From positions 1,146,501 to 1,210,500 of the forward strand of contig JAQPZY010001128.1 in assembly GCA_029931535.1 (NCBI GenBank): a DNA stretch of 64,000 bases. Reading direction: 5' to 3'. Both the position numbers and the translations under genes were made by a program. The notes beneath the pieces were generated by a model. The model was not told the origin of the DNA, did not search any database, and saw nothing but the letters and a program-made list of their open reading frames with translations. This document shows, piece after piece, positions 13,385 through 24,283 of the stretch (position 1 is the stretch's first letter; the number at the start of each line of letters is the position of its first letter). The DNA comes from Margaritifera margaritifera (taxonomy: Eukaryota; Mollusca; Bivalvia; Unionida; Margaritiferidae).

Positions 13385-13613
13385 AGATTAATTAGGATCA
13401 ATTACCAAACTTCCGCTGTTAATGACGGGACCATAATTGGCGCTGTTAAGCGAAATGCGCAAAATCGGATGGCTTCTTGTTATAGAAACGCACCTTTCCG
13501 AGGCAGAAATTGACTTTATCTTCTGATGCTAATATTTTATGACTGTGTTTACAATGGTCACTGCCTTGATTCTACAGAACATCTGCTGAAGTTAAGTCTT
13601 TATTAGGGAGAGG
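13385..13613 (-). repeat. Inner inverted repeat of the hAT element, right arm
   Basis: Pairs with 11997-12228. Between the arms there is no frame with transposase motifs. Confidence 0.75.
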
Positions 13614-13743
13614 CGTAAACAAACGCTGACTGTTGATAACCGAAACTTACTAGCCCACCGGACTATTACATTATGAAAGTTACTAGTCCGACAGGAAATC
13701 TACTAGCCTCGGGCTAGCGGACTACCGCTAATTTCGAGCCCTG

Positions 13744-14490
13744 AGGATTGCTGTGAAATTTTACATACACATTCATCCCAAGGTCTAGCTGCCAAATGAA
13801 AATGGTGCTGCTCAGATATCCAGTATGGTCATCACAGCAGTCATCTTGTAAATCTTGCTCAGATATCCACTATGGTCATCACAGCACTCATCTTGTAAAT
13901 CTTGCTCAGATATCCAGTATGATCATCACAGCACTCATCTTGTAAATCTTGTTATTGCTACTCCTACTGAATGGATGGTCATATCAACATGGGGTTTTCA
14001 CTGAAAGATTTTGTATGATGTCTTGTTGGTACTAAATTAAAATGGTGCTGATCTGACATCAAATATGGCCACCATGGCAGCCATCTTGAAAATCTTCTTA
14101 TTGCTACTCCTAAATGGAAAGTTGTGTCAACATGGGGTTTTCATCAGAAGACTAATTATGATATCTAGTTGATCCTGAATGAAAATGGTGCCTATCTGAC
14201 ATCAAATATGGCTGCCACAATGAACATATTGAAAATCTTGTCACTAATTCTCCTGAATGGATGGTCATATCAACATGGAGTTTTCACCAAAGTCTTCTAA
14301 TGGTGTCTAGTTTGTCCTGAATGAAAATGTGTTGATCTTACATCCAATATAGCTGCCACAGTGAAAATCTTATTGCTGAAGAATATCAGAGATGGTTTCA
14401 GCACTCAGCAGTTAAAAAAAGAAATGGTCTGACCTTGAATTCCACGAAATTCATTTTGGACAGTAGAGCATCAGTCCATTTGAGGGACTC
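13744..14490 (+). mobile_element. ~145-bp tandem-unit element, copy A (right part)
   Basis: Diverged units built on AAAATGGTGCTG, CATCAAATATGGCCACC, CAGCCATCTTGAAAATC and CAACATGGGGTTTTCA, including a local 47-bp triplication (13811-13945). It ends in the family tail (14385-14490) with the hairpin AGTCCATTTGAGGGACT (imperfect). Non-coding. Confidence 0.7.
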
Positions 14491-15662
14491 ACATTTGTTT
14501 GTAAAACTATGTTGGTCTGTTTTTTGTGTACATATACTGCCATTGGTGTTAAGTGTGAACTGGTCGTAAATGATATAATTACCATACAAGAAGTTTTGTC
14601 AACTCTGGGCAAGTTCACAAACCATGGAAGATATCATGTTGCTAAATCTGTTTGATTAAAGTATTAACAAAATCAGTTGATTAAAGTCCAGCAAGTCTCA
14701 GTCATTGATAGAAACTTATCTACAAACGTGATCCAGATTATAATAATGTGCAGACTGCAGATTGGAGCCAGTTCTAATATCAATATTGTTTCATAACGAA
14801 AAGAGTGTCTTTGACAACAGAATTTATCACTGAAATAATATACATCTGTTCATATTATCTTACCTTTAATAATCGGAAAGATAATCGATCGTTTCCTTGG
14901 AAAATGCTTAAAGCAATCTCGACACTACAATGCCAAATATAGGTATGATTGCCCTAATTATGTAAATGAGCCAAATAACTTAGACTGGTTCAGCAATTAA
15001 TTCTGGAACATGAGACTGGTTCAGCAATTAATTCTGGAACACCATTATTTGTAATGATACTCGAGGTAGAAAGACTGAACTAAGTCCAAAATGAGGCTAT
15101 CAAGGGGAAATCTGTCTTTGAGTAAAAGTGTCACAGTGAGAACTTGCGAAACTTGTGTATCTGAGATATTGTCAGGTTGGAAAATTTGTACAGAAAAAAT
15201 ATAGAATATCATGGTACACCATATATCAAAGTTCTAGAAAGAAGCATAAAATTAAACCATTATGTATGAGCAGTCAAGTAAGGAAGAAAAGGAAGAAGCG
15301 TACAGAATGGCAACACTACATTCACATAGAGATTATAGGGACTTTGAGCGATATGCCAAAGATAGAAATGAGTCGACACTGGCAGTTATGAAGTCTAAGT
15401 AGGATTTTGAGAAGAAATTAGCTGATGAAGTAAGAGACTGTTCAAATATTCAAAATCAAAAGTGAGGTCATGTCTCAAGGGTCTGTTAAAGGAAGATTGT
15501 ATGATGGCCAAAAAAAGTGACAGTGACAAGGTAGAGGTTCTAAATAATTTCTTTTCAAGTGTATATGTAAGTGAAGATAAGGCAGATATAAACCTGATAT
15601 GGGGCCCAGAAATTTAACAGATTTTGAGCTATTTCATACAGCGATAGAGAAAAAGTCACTTA

Positions 15663-16046
15663 TTGAATCCTGCAAAGTCAAGTGGGTCAGATTGTTTTAA
15701 TCCAAAATTGTTGAAGATACAAGCAAAAGAGATTAGTAAACCACTTGCTATAATACACAAGTCCTTGAAAAGTGGAACAATTCCAGAAGATTGGAAAATA
15801 GCTAATGTAACAATCTTGCTCAAGAAAGGAGATATGAGAACAGCAGAAAACTTCAGACCAGTCAGCCTCACATCTGTTGTTTGTAAATTGATGGAGTCAT
15901 TCATTGAAGAGACACTGATTACTCATATGGAAGATAGTAATTTATTTTCAGATGCACACTTCGGTTTTATGCTTCAGCTGTTAGAAGTAATGGAAATATG
16001 GAGAGAAGTTATAAATTCTAGTGGAGCAATAGATTTATTGATCTGA
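15663..16046 (+). pseudogene. LINE reverse transcriptase fragment
   Basis: 127 residues matching the N-terminal half of the LINE RT domain: SSGSDCFNPKLLK, GTIPEDWKIANVTILLKKGD, then FRPVSLTSVVCKLMES. The frame breaks soon after HFGF, the expected position of the GFxxxxS motif. The catalytic region lies downstream in other frames with FAED where FADD is expected (about 16758). Confidence 0.88.
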
Positions 16047-16525
16047 AATGGAATTAAGCTAATTGAATAAATTAATATAGCAATGAAAGTGTAATCTCTT
16101 CCTTGATTCCTTCTAGCTGCACAAAGAATTGCAAGGTAAAGCCATTGAGAATTGTTGTAACATCACAAAGAATCACAATTATCACGGTTATCAAGTGCCT
16201 TAATTTTTCATTTATTATAATACTAAATATTTCACAATGAATGAGCATTAGTAATCTGATGACATATATTTTTCACACAACAATGCGCACATAATGTTCT
16301 GAATTACTGCAAGGAGAAAAAAAAGTATTATATTTGGGGCTCCTAGTTTCAGTGCTGGAACTGCAACATTTTTTTAAGGAAGCAGTCCAGGACTGCAACT
16401 TTCAAAATCCTGTGGAGCACCCTATATATTATGATTCCAAAAAAGCCTTTACATCGTACCCCATGAAAGACTTCATAAGAAACCACATGCATACTGTATC
16501 GATAGTCAGATATTTCAGTATACTG

Positions 16526-16528
<3 letters not shown>

Positions 16529-16578
<50 letters not shown>
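16529..16578. repeat. (TA)n microsatellite inside the LINE
   Basis: About 25 TA units sitting between the LINE segments translating YFSILGI and SLSERKQPVKVN, that is within the RT palm coding region. Confidence 0.97.
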
Positions 16579-16580
<2 letters not shown>

Positions 16581-16866
16581 CCCTTAGTGAAAGAAAACAA
16601 CCGGTCAAAGTGAACTTGTGTAAATCATGGACAGAAGTTATGAGTTGAGTACCACAGGGAAGTGTACTAGGACAAATTCTATTTCTTACATTCATAAATT
16701 ACCCCCCCCCCCCTCCGAAGAAAAGTAAATGGTTATGAAAGGAAGTTTGCAGAGGACACAGAATTATTTGTATTTGATATGGTTTTTTGACAGAAGATGA
16801 TAGAAATAAATTACAGGATAGTTTGAACAAATTAAGTGATGGGCCAAAAGCTGGTGAATATTTAAA

Positions 16867-17208
16867 TGTAGGAGAGTGAAAAGTTAGGCATATTGGAAAC
16901 AGCAGTCCACACTAGGAGTATAATGTAGGAGAGTGTAAAGTTAGGCGTATTGGAAACAGCAGTCCCCATTATGAGTATAATGTGGGAGAGTGTAAAGTTA
17001 GGCATATTGGAAACAGCAGTCCCCATTATGAGTATAATGTAGCAGAGTGTAAAGTTAGGCATATTGGAAACAGCAGTCCCCACTAGGAGTATAATGTAGG
17101 AGAGTGTAAAGTTAGGCATATTAGAAACAGCAGTCCACACTAGGAGTATAGTGTAGGAGAGTGTAAAGTTAGGCATATTGGAAGCTGCAGTCCCCACTAT
17201 GAGTATAA
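16867..17208 (+). repeat. 57-bp in-frame minisatellite, 6 copies, in the LINE
   Basis: Six units at exact 57-bp spacing. Each translates on the plus strand as about GECKVRHIGNSSPHYEY plus NV, i.e. 19 codons of the LINE C-terminal segment that normally occurs once (CKVMHIG-like motif). Some copies have TAG in place of the Tyr codon. The long minus-strand open frame over it is a shadow. Confidence 0.92.
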
Positions 17209-18603
17209 GATGAGTACAAGTGGAGAAGGAAGACATCTGCATGAAGACCAAAATAGAGGATGAATTGGGCATTACTTTGAGTGTGACCTCTCATTCCGCA
17301 AGCAGATAACAAACTGTGTAACCAAGGCATATATAGTTCTGGGTATTATTAGAATAACTTTGGATTATTTGGATATAGAAAGATGTATACAAATACGTCA
17401 GAAAGTAATATATGAAAATTATGACATGGGTATATTAACCAGTTAAAATAGCACAGTAGTCATGTGATAAACTACTGTAATGTATAAGTTTCTGTAATGT
17501 ATACAGTTTTATCCATGTTATAGGAATTTATATCTCATGGAAAAAATGTACTTTGGATTGTTATTTGTTAATACCAGGAAGTGCATTTATCTACTGTTGT
17601 AATTTTTTAATTGTTAAATAAAACTTGTTCTGGATTTTAAAAAATATAAAATTCCATAACCTCAAATCTCCAAAATCTTGAAGTCAGAATATGAAAACAA
17701 GGGAAGACTCAACCTTGAAAGTAGTGAGTCCAGGACCAAAGAATGAACACCAAGCCCACTTTCTTAACAGGATGTCAGTTTTGAGTACATACATACATAC
17801 ATACATAACATGTAACTTAAAATGGTATTCCCACCTCAATTATGTGTCAGTGTTAAAATCAAATAATTTCTTGATATTATAGCATTAGGTGATCAGCCTC
17901 TTGTTATTTATGTAAAATTAAGTATCTTTAAATGTATTTTTTTAAAGTTTTGTTAAAGCTTGAGCTGAGTAAATTCAGCTCCTTTTAGAATCATTAATAG
18001 CATTTATGTGATTGTCCATCATCCATCATCTGTTAGTAATTGTTTGATATTGCAATTCATCCTAAACTACTCAGAAGAAAGTCATTATTATTATTATTGT
18101 TTTTCTGTAGTCTTAAACAATTAATTTTGTTGTCTGATGTGGTAATTTTATAAAAATAATGTTTTGCTTAACATTTCCTTTGTGATTAATTTGGAGTAGA
18201 ACGATGACATTTGATGCCCATATACTTCACCCTTGTCTAATGATTAAGAATCCTACCTGAGAAAGATGAAGTCGGTCTAAATTATTTTTTTCATTGTTCA
18301 TTTTTTTCTATACATAGTGACTAATGCATGTAAAAACAGTAGATGAGAGTAATTTGCTTAATTGGAAAAAAATTACAGTCCAAGGAGCATAATGATTTAA
18401 AGATTATTTTGTAGCAATCCATAAAAGAAAGAAAATGATAATTTATTTCTTTGGTAATTTACATATTTTAAACCTTTGCTCTTTCTCATATTGTATTTTG
18501 TCCAGATTTTCTTCCATTTACTTTCTTTGAGCTAATTTCACACCATTTACCTTTATCTCTAACTGAAACCCACTGTGTGTAAAAACTCATACACTGACCT
18601 ACA

Positions 18604-18823
18604 TACCGAATATACTCATGTATAATCCGATACCAACTGCAAACTGCATAGACCCAGATCTGCCGTCGCATAATGTGCTGGCAGATCTGGGTCTATGCAG
18701 TTTGTAAAGACTAATCAGTAGAACAGACAACATAGACCCTGATCTGCCGCCGCATTATGCAATGGCAGTTCATGGTCTATGTTGTTGCATTTGGACCGGA
18801 CTTATATGCGAGTATATATGGTA
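18604..18823 (+). mobile_element. Double-hairpin MITE, copy 3 (full length)
   Basis: Complete 220-bp copy. Hairpin 1 stem AAACTGCATAGACCCAGATC pairs with its complement ending at GCAGTTT; hairpin 2 stem is AACATAGACCCTGATCTGCC. The outer inverted repeat runs from TACCGAATATACTC to GAGTATATATGGTA. Hairpin 1 comes first (plus orientation). Confidence 0.92.
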
Positions 18824-19348
18824 TATGCAGGTCTCAGAACATCAGGAATTAGAGGCATATATACTATGAAGCTGAGTTACTGTTCAGAGTTCAATCATTT
18901 AAAAGTCATGATTGAGTGATATATCAATAGAAAGGTTATTCATTCACTATATATTGAATAACGATATATTCTTTTACTATACTGTATTCAGTGCCCTTTC
19001 CATGTGTTAAAGTAGGTCCCATTGGCCATGTGATGTTTTTGGCTGAGGTGTAATTTTTACATCAAATTGTGCTTACAAAACATCAACATCCACAGCCACC
19101 AGAATGGATGGAAATGTTCTCTTTTTTTGTATTAGATCTTCATTTAACTGTCAGAGAATCATATTATTGTCATTTAAGTCACTTACTCGACATCAAAATT
19201 GCATGTAGTACTTCTTTAAGGACTGAGAATATATCAGTTATGAACTTTGTTCTTCAGTTAGTTTCAGCATTATGTTCCTAAGACTACAGTGGTTATACAA
19301 TTAATAGTAATAATGATCATTCATTTGATCATGAGAAATTATGTGCAA

Positions 19349-19542
19349 TACTGTATATACTCACTTATAAGTTGGGTCCAACTACAAATATTATAGACCC
19401 TGATCTGCCACTGCATTACATTTTTTGTTCTATTGATTACTCCTAACTGCATAGACCCTGATCTGTCTGCACATTGTGCGATGGTTGATCTGGGTCTATG
19501 CAGTTTGCAATTTGACCCAACTTATAAGCCAGCATATGCGGT
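19349..19542 (-). mobile_element. Double-hairpin MITE, copy 4 (internal deletion)
   Basis: Starts TACTGTATATACTCAC, ends AGCATATGCGGT. Hairpin 2 comes first, so it is in minus orientation, and its second arm is deleted. It lies about 730 bp upstream of exon 2. Confidence 0.85.
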
Positions 19543-20269
19543 GACTGTAACACCTGTACTTTATTTATTGTACTTTATTATTTCGATTTTATTTGAATGT
19601 TTTTTATTATTTTTTAAAAAATTGTTTTATTAAGATCAATATAAGTAACAGCAAATGTAACAGAATAAAAATGATTCAAATCATCAGTAATTATTAGCAT
19701 AATTATCAATGTTCTTTTTAGTTAAATTATTAATTAATTTTGTATTGAGATTCATCTGCTTCATTATGGGCTCAATGACCTGTGATGTTCTGTTCATATA
19801 CATTTGATGATTCACATTTTTCTGACAGATGTGGTCCTGTCCCCAGCGTCACTTAAAGTCTCAAATTTTCTTCTTCAAATTGAGATTTTTCAGTATTGTT
19901 CTTACTGCTTGGTTTGGAATTAATAGTTTTTTGCCGAACATTAAGCAGGCATTAAGGATTAAAATACATTCACAATATCCTGCATTTTTCTGAAATTAGT
20001 CCTGTTTTATTAGTGAGGAGAAATTAAGAATTTCCTCAATTTTAGGGAATTCCTCAACTTGTTTTTCAAGAATAAAAAGACTTGGGTGTACAGTTTTAAA
20101 ATAAAAGTTTTTTTTTTTCATCCTTTGTATTATATCTATGTTTCACAAAAATCCTAGTATTGTCAGAAATATCCTAATCAAGATAATGCAAAATCTCAAA
20201 TGGAGCCTTGTATTTCATGTTGAAAATCCTACAAATTGTATTGAATCCTCATGACACATCTGATTTCAG

Positions 20270-20791
20270 GTACACAAATTGGTCCTGATAGCAGCTTGTC
20301 CAGAAGTGTTAGCAGTTCTGAAGCACAAGGAGGAGTCAAAACATACCGAGTTTAATTTTCCAGATGGTTTTGATACAGAAGCTGTTGAATATGTCCTGGA
20401 GTATTTGTATAATGGAATTATTCATCTGAGAACTGACAATGTTTGCAAAGTTGAAAAACTAGCCAGGCATTTGCATTTAAATTCTCTGATAAAATATTGT
20501 ATGGAGTTCAGGACATTATTATTGGGTGAAGGAAAGTTTAAGGTAAATCAAGCAGAGCTTGAACACCTCCATCACAATGAAAGACCTAGACATTTCATCC
20601 ATAAAGGTGCAGTAAAGAAAGATGATAAATGTGCACAGATTGTTAGTAAGAAGTCCAGTATGCACGGATCACAATCAGATCAAGATAGCAGCCATGTATC
20701 ATCATCCAACACTATAGCTTTCAATCCAGTTGTGGTCAAGGTGGAGCCAGAATCAGTTTCTGATTCTGATCTTCAGTATACATCACTCAAG
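20270..20791 (+). CDS. BTB-zinc finger protein, coding exon 2 (rest of BTB plus linker)
   Basis: Encodes residues 41-214. The acceptor TTTCAG ends at 20269 and the donor AAG|GTGAGT (a near-perfect consensus) is at 20791/20792; both junctions are phase 0. Residues 41-120 complete the BTB domain: VHKLVLIAACPEVLAVL, then the YVLEYLYNG strand-helix segment and the C-terminal helices ending KYCMEF. Residues 121-214 are a polar, Ser-rich linker with no visible domain. It holds VKVE at residues 196-199, a match to the SUMO-acceptor consensus (hydrophobic-K-x-E), which is common in BTB-ZF repressors. If the donor is not used, the frame runs on to a stop at 20855-20857 and would give a BTB-only protein. 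Confidence 0.92.
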
Positions 20792-21164
20792 GTGAGTCCC
20801 AAAGATAAGCAATCTATTGTATACATTGCAAGTGTTCCATGGAAGGTAGTGTTTTGACAGGAAAGCCACACTTTAGGCAGCATCAAAACTTTGTCATTAA
20901 AGGTTGAAGTCAAACTTAAACTGATATTATGTCAGTTCTGACAGAATAATCTGTGTTTCTCACACATATGACAGTGATAAGGACTTTTCTTGTTTTGAAC
21001 TGGTTGTCTTTGATGCATTTATGACATAACAGTGTTCAAAACATGTCAATAATGTAATGAGATCCATATGGAATACATTTTTGATCTTTGCTCTTCAAAG
21101 TCCAAATGGGTGAGTGAAATAATCATTATGGGAGTGGCATTTGACAAAGCTCAGTTTCAATCTA

Positions 21165-21465
21165 AAAAAAATCAGATCTCCACAGTACTGTGTGGATATC
21201 TGACAGACACCGATACAAGATAATGTTTTAGTGACCCTCGGAATTCCCTGTCAGCTTATTTTTAGCAGCCTATCAGATAAAGTGTTGCATTTCATGTTAG
21301 AGAAAGTTATCATTAGTAACAATATGTTCCAAATGTCTTGTGTCACTTTCAGAAATTTGAAAGCTGTGATTTGATTGGTGAACCACAAGGTCAACAGAAC
21401 ATGACCTCTTTTTGATGTTTCATCAGATCTCCAGTAGGACTGCGGAGATCTGATTTTAATCAGAT
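21165..21465. repeat. Palindromic repeat with AGATCTCC hairpins at both ends
   Basis: AATCAGATCTCCACAG near 21168 and GCGGAGATCTGATTTT near 21432 are inverted, and each end is itself a small hairpin (CAGATCTCC...GGAGATCTG). Consistent with a short non-autonomous DNA element; boundaries are approximate. Confidence 0.45.
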
Positions 21466-21593
21466 TGGGCCCAGTTTCTGAGGTACATTAATTGTCTCTT
21501 CCTCACAGAACACAAATAACAAGCACTACTTGAATAGTATTTTTACAGTGCCAGTCTTAAGACTGATTCTGTTAGCTTCACTGGCTGTTGAAG

Positions 21594-21932
21594 GTTTGGT
21601 TTTGGTTTGGTTTGGTGTTTTATGGCACAGCAACATAAGTAGGTTATTTAGTACTGATGCAGTTGGAATAAAGAGCCTTGCCCAAAGACATGCCATGGTA
21701 GCTGACACAGGCTGGTCTTATGGTGGGATTTGAACACACCCTTTTGGTTGTGAGTCTGGCATGCTATGGTGGGATTTGAACACACACCCATTTGGTTGTG
21801 AGTCTGGCATGCTATGGTGGGATTTGAACACACACCCTTTTGGTTGTGAGTCTGGCATGCTATGGTGGGATTTGAACACACACCCTTTTGGTTGTGAGTC
21901 TGGCATGCTAACCACTGAGCCACCATGGTTCC
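21594..21932 (-). mobile_element. tRNA-derived SINE with amplified B-box segment
   Basis: On the minus strand it opens with TGGCTCAGTGGTTAGC (A box, from about 21922 leftwards), then a unit with GTTCAAATCCC (B box). The segment from the B box back to GCATGCCAGACTC is repeated four times at 46-48-bp spacing (B boxes near 21725, 21771, 21819, 21867). The body (GGTTTGGTGTTTTATGGCAC) matches the copy at 55184. Short repetitive frames on both strands are artefacts. Confidence 0.8.
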
Positions 21933-24283
21933 CAAGACACAAACTACTCTTATGCTAATTCTGATTGTGCTTTGATAAACCAGTAACAAGGTACAGGGGT
22001 TATATCTGGACTAGAAATTAATGCTAATCTGCTAACCTGAGGTCAGAGATTTTGCCATTGGATTACTAAAACCCCAGCTGTCACTAATCCATTGGAGCAG
22101 TGAAACATTTCTCTTAGTCGTTATCATAACAGTTAACACTTGGTCTTGTCTCGGATGTATCAAATAATATGTGAGACATCATTCATTTTCATGGTTAATT
22201 GATCTGTTTATTGTATAAAGTGAATACCTAACAGCATCCAGCACTTGATGAGGTACAATAAATGCCAGAATTACAACCAAATAATGTGTTTTAATATATC
22301 TTTGTTGACAAACATTCAGTGTTTTGCGCAGTGACAATCAGAAAGATGTGGAAGTTTAAGCAATGTGTGCAGCTGCCACCAAAATGTCAGAAATTAGAGG
22401 ATGACAAGACAGTGCAATCATAAATATGATCAAGAGAACAGAATAAGAAAGTATCAGAAATGCTGGGAAAATGCATACAAATGGCTGTAGTATGACCCAG
22501 GAAAGGCTGCGATGTTGTGCATTTTCTGCACTGAGTATTTGGAGAAATATGAAAGTGCATATTTTACTTCATTTGTTGATGTGTGTAAAAACTTTAATAA
22601 ATTGTACCTAGATTCACACTAATGGTGGTGCTCCTAAACTCACTAGACATAAAGGATTATTAAAGTAAGTTTTACCCCCCCCCCCTGCATTTTCAGTTTC
22701 TCTTTTTTTTTTCTTTCACCAAAGAAAGCTTAATCAGAGAATAGTTATTGTATACTAAGTGCACTACCCTCAGTAAATAAAGTATTATTATTATTATTTT
22801 TATTATTATTACAGTCAAACCTGTCCTAATGGTCACCTTTATATAGGAGTCATCTGGTCTCAACTGCCATTTACATTTTCCCCTTGCAAAATTTCTTCAG
22901 TAAAAGTCATTATTAAATGGTCATCTGCTTTCTGTGGTCAATGGCCAGATGTTTCCTAACCAAACACTGGTTTCTTATGTTATGACTCTAGGTCTTAAAT
23001 AATGTAACAGAAAGAAAGTGAAACCAACAATGTAAGTAAAATCAACAAGCAATTTATTTCTAGATAATTAAAGTGAAAATAAAAAAAGACACTTACAATA
23101 ACATGAATTAAAATCCAAATAATCCAATAATTCTAAGTGTCCTAATCACAAGTCCTAAATATAGAATGTTCCAAACGAATTCCAGTAACCTTGAATGACC
23201 TGATGTGCTAGTAGTCTTGAATGTTCTGATGTGTCAGTAGTCTTGAATGTCTTGATATGCCTGAATGATGTGATCTAGAATATCTTTGAATGAATTCATA
23301 TAAATCCCAAAGTCAAGTATTAATCCAAAATGAAGCACTTTTAGTAATTCCAAAGAATATTTCAAATAAATAATTCCTCTCTCTGAATTTGCTCTAATTT
23401 TCACAACTGTAACATCTGATTACTAAAATAAATTCCTTAATAGATTGATCTTAATAATATGAAGTTTAGTATAGGAATGAAATCTTGTTTACCAAATGCT
23501 CCATAAATCTAGAGACAAGTCACCTGACAGAATATTCTAGAATATGAGTAACTCTGATGGAAATTTCCTGTACGTATCTGACTTTTCTCACATTAAGACA
23601 TGGAAAATTCCAATCAAATTGTTAAATGCTATGTAAACAAGACTGACCTTGAACTCAAATGCTGTAAATATGTTGTTTACAAAATGACCACTAAAGTACA
23701 ACTTACCTCATGGACACATATTATAAATTCAATATGCGTAACACTTACTTATGAAAGCAGTCACTGGAGTGTATCAACTGTGCAAATGAAGCATTTATTT
23801 TACCAAGAAAGTCATTGTTTAGGTAAAGACATTTTGTGTGAATGATTGTGTGAATATGCCTTATCACGCTTATATTCACCACACTCGAGTCAATCTTTCA
23901 GTATAAATTTAAATTGGCTAATATTTCCATTGTTATTTTAAGAATTTGAATGAAGTGACAATTTTGCTTAGAAACTCATTGTTGGGGTAAATACTCTTGG
24001 TAAATCATCATTCTTATAGCCACCGCCTTTTTGGATGGGGACATGATGCACTGATGACTGTACTAAATGAATTCATCAGAAAAACTAGCTTTACTCCAAA
24101 TTTACTTTGGTTTATCAAATTTGACCTATACAACAATTTCTATCAGTGTTTACTGCATAATAATAGTTTGGGGATCAAGATTACAGTAAACTCTTCCTAC
24201 ATATTGTTTATAATGTGAACAATCAAAGTCAGTTTTCAAACACTGCTCTTTCTATTGGATAGGTAGATAGTAATTATTGTAAG

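Larger units (their letters stand above)
11248..13743 (-). mobile_element. hAT-like DNA transposon (2496 bp, decayed)
   Basis: Ends are CAGGGCTCGAATTTA (left) and TAATTTCGAGCCCTG (right), the CAGRG-type terminal repeats of hAT elements. AGGAT directly flanks both ends (11243-11247, 13744-13748). Joining the flanks restores sequence collinear with related repeats at 33400 and 43655 that have no insertion. It encodes on the minus strand a broken N-terminal transposase fragment (11464-11826). A large inverted repeat (11997-12228 with 13385-13613) lies inside, and a SINE at 12518-12650. The catalytic domain was not found. Confidence 0.75.
15160..17640 (+). mobile_element. CR1-like LINE fragment, decayed
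   Basis: Translates in shifting frames to the part of a LINE ORF2 from just before the reverse transcriptase to its C-terminus. Upstream: DFEKKLADEVRD and EVLNNFFSSVY. RT: 15663-16046. Then DSKKAF, VPQGSVLGQILFL and KFAEDTELF; finally TNCVTKAYIVLGIIR. An AATAAA at 17617-17622 marks the 3' end. Stops, frameshifts, a TA run and an in-frame minisatellite make it inactive. No endonuclease domain is seen, so it is 5' truncated. CR1 assignment rests on the PEDWKxANVT and FRPVSLTS motifs. Confidence 0.85.
7960..20269 (+). other. Intron 1 of the BTB-ZF gene (12.3 kb)
   Basis: Phase-0 intron splitting the BTB fold. It contains MITE copies at 8003, 18604 and 19349, a SINE at 8240, a centrally repeated element at 8651-10128, an hAT transposon at 11248-13743 inside a tandem-repeat element, and a LINE at 15160-17640. 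In 10129-11147, 14500-15159, 17641-18603, 18824-19348 and 19543-20269 I see only AT-rich DNA with short runs (poly-C at 10718, an ATT run near 18090). A 28-bp direct duplication lies at 14981-15040. Confidence 0.8.

Noticed and set aside
16862..17272. 136-codon minus-strand frame with MPNFTLSYIILLV repeats, resembling a repeated membrane protein
   Set aside because: It is the antisense of the 57-bp minisatellite that lies in the LINE's plus-strand coding sequence.
21648..21989. 113-codon minus-strand frame with CQTHNQKGVCSNPTIA repeats
   Set aside because: Produced by the 48-bp repeat of the SINE head; not a protein.
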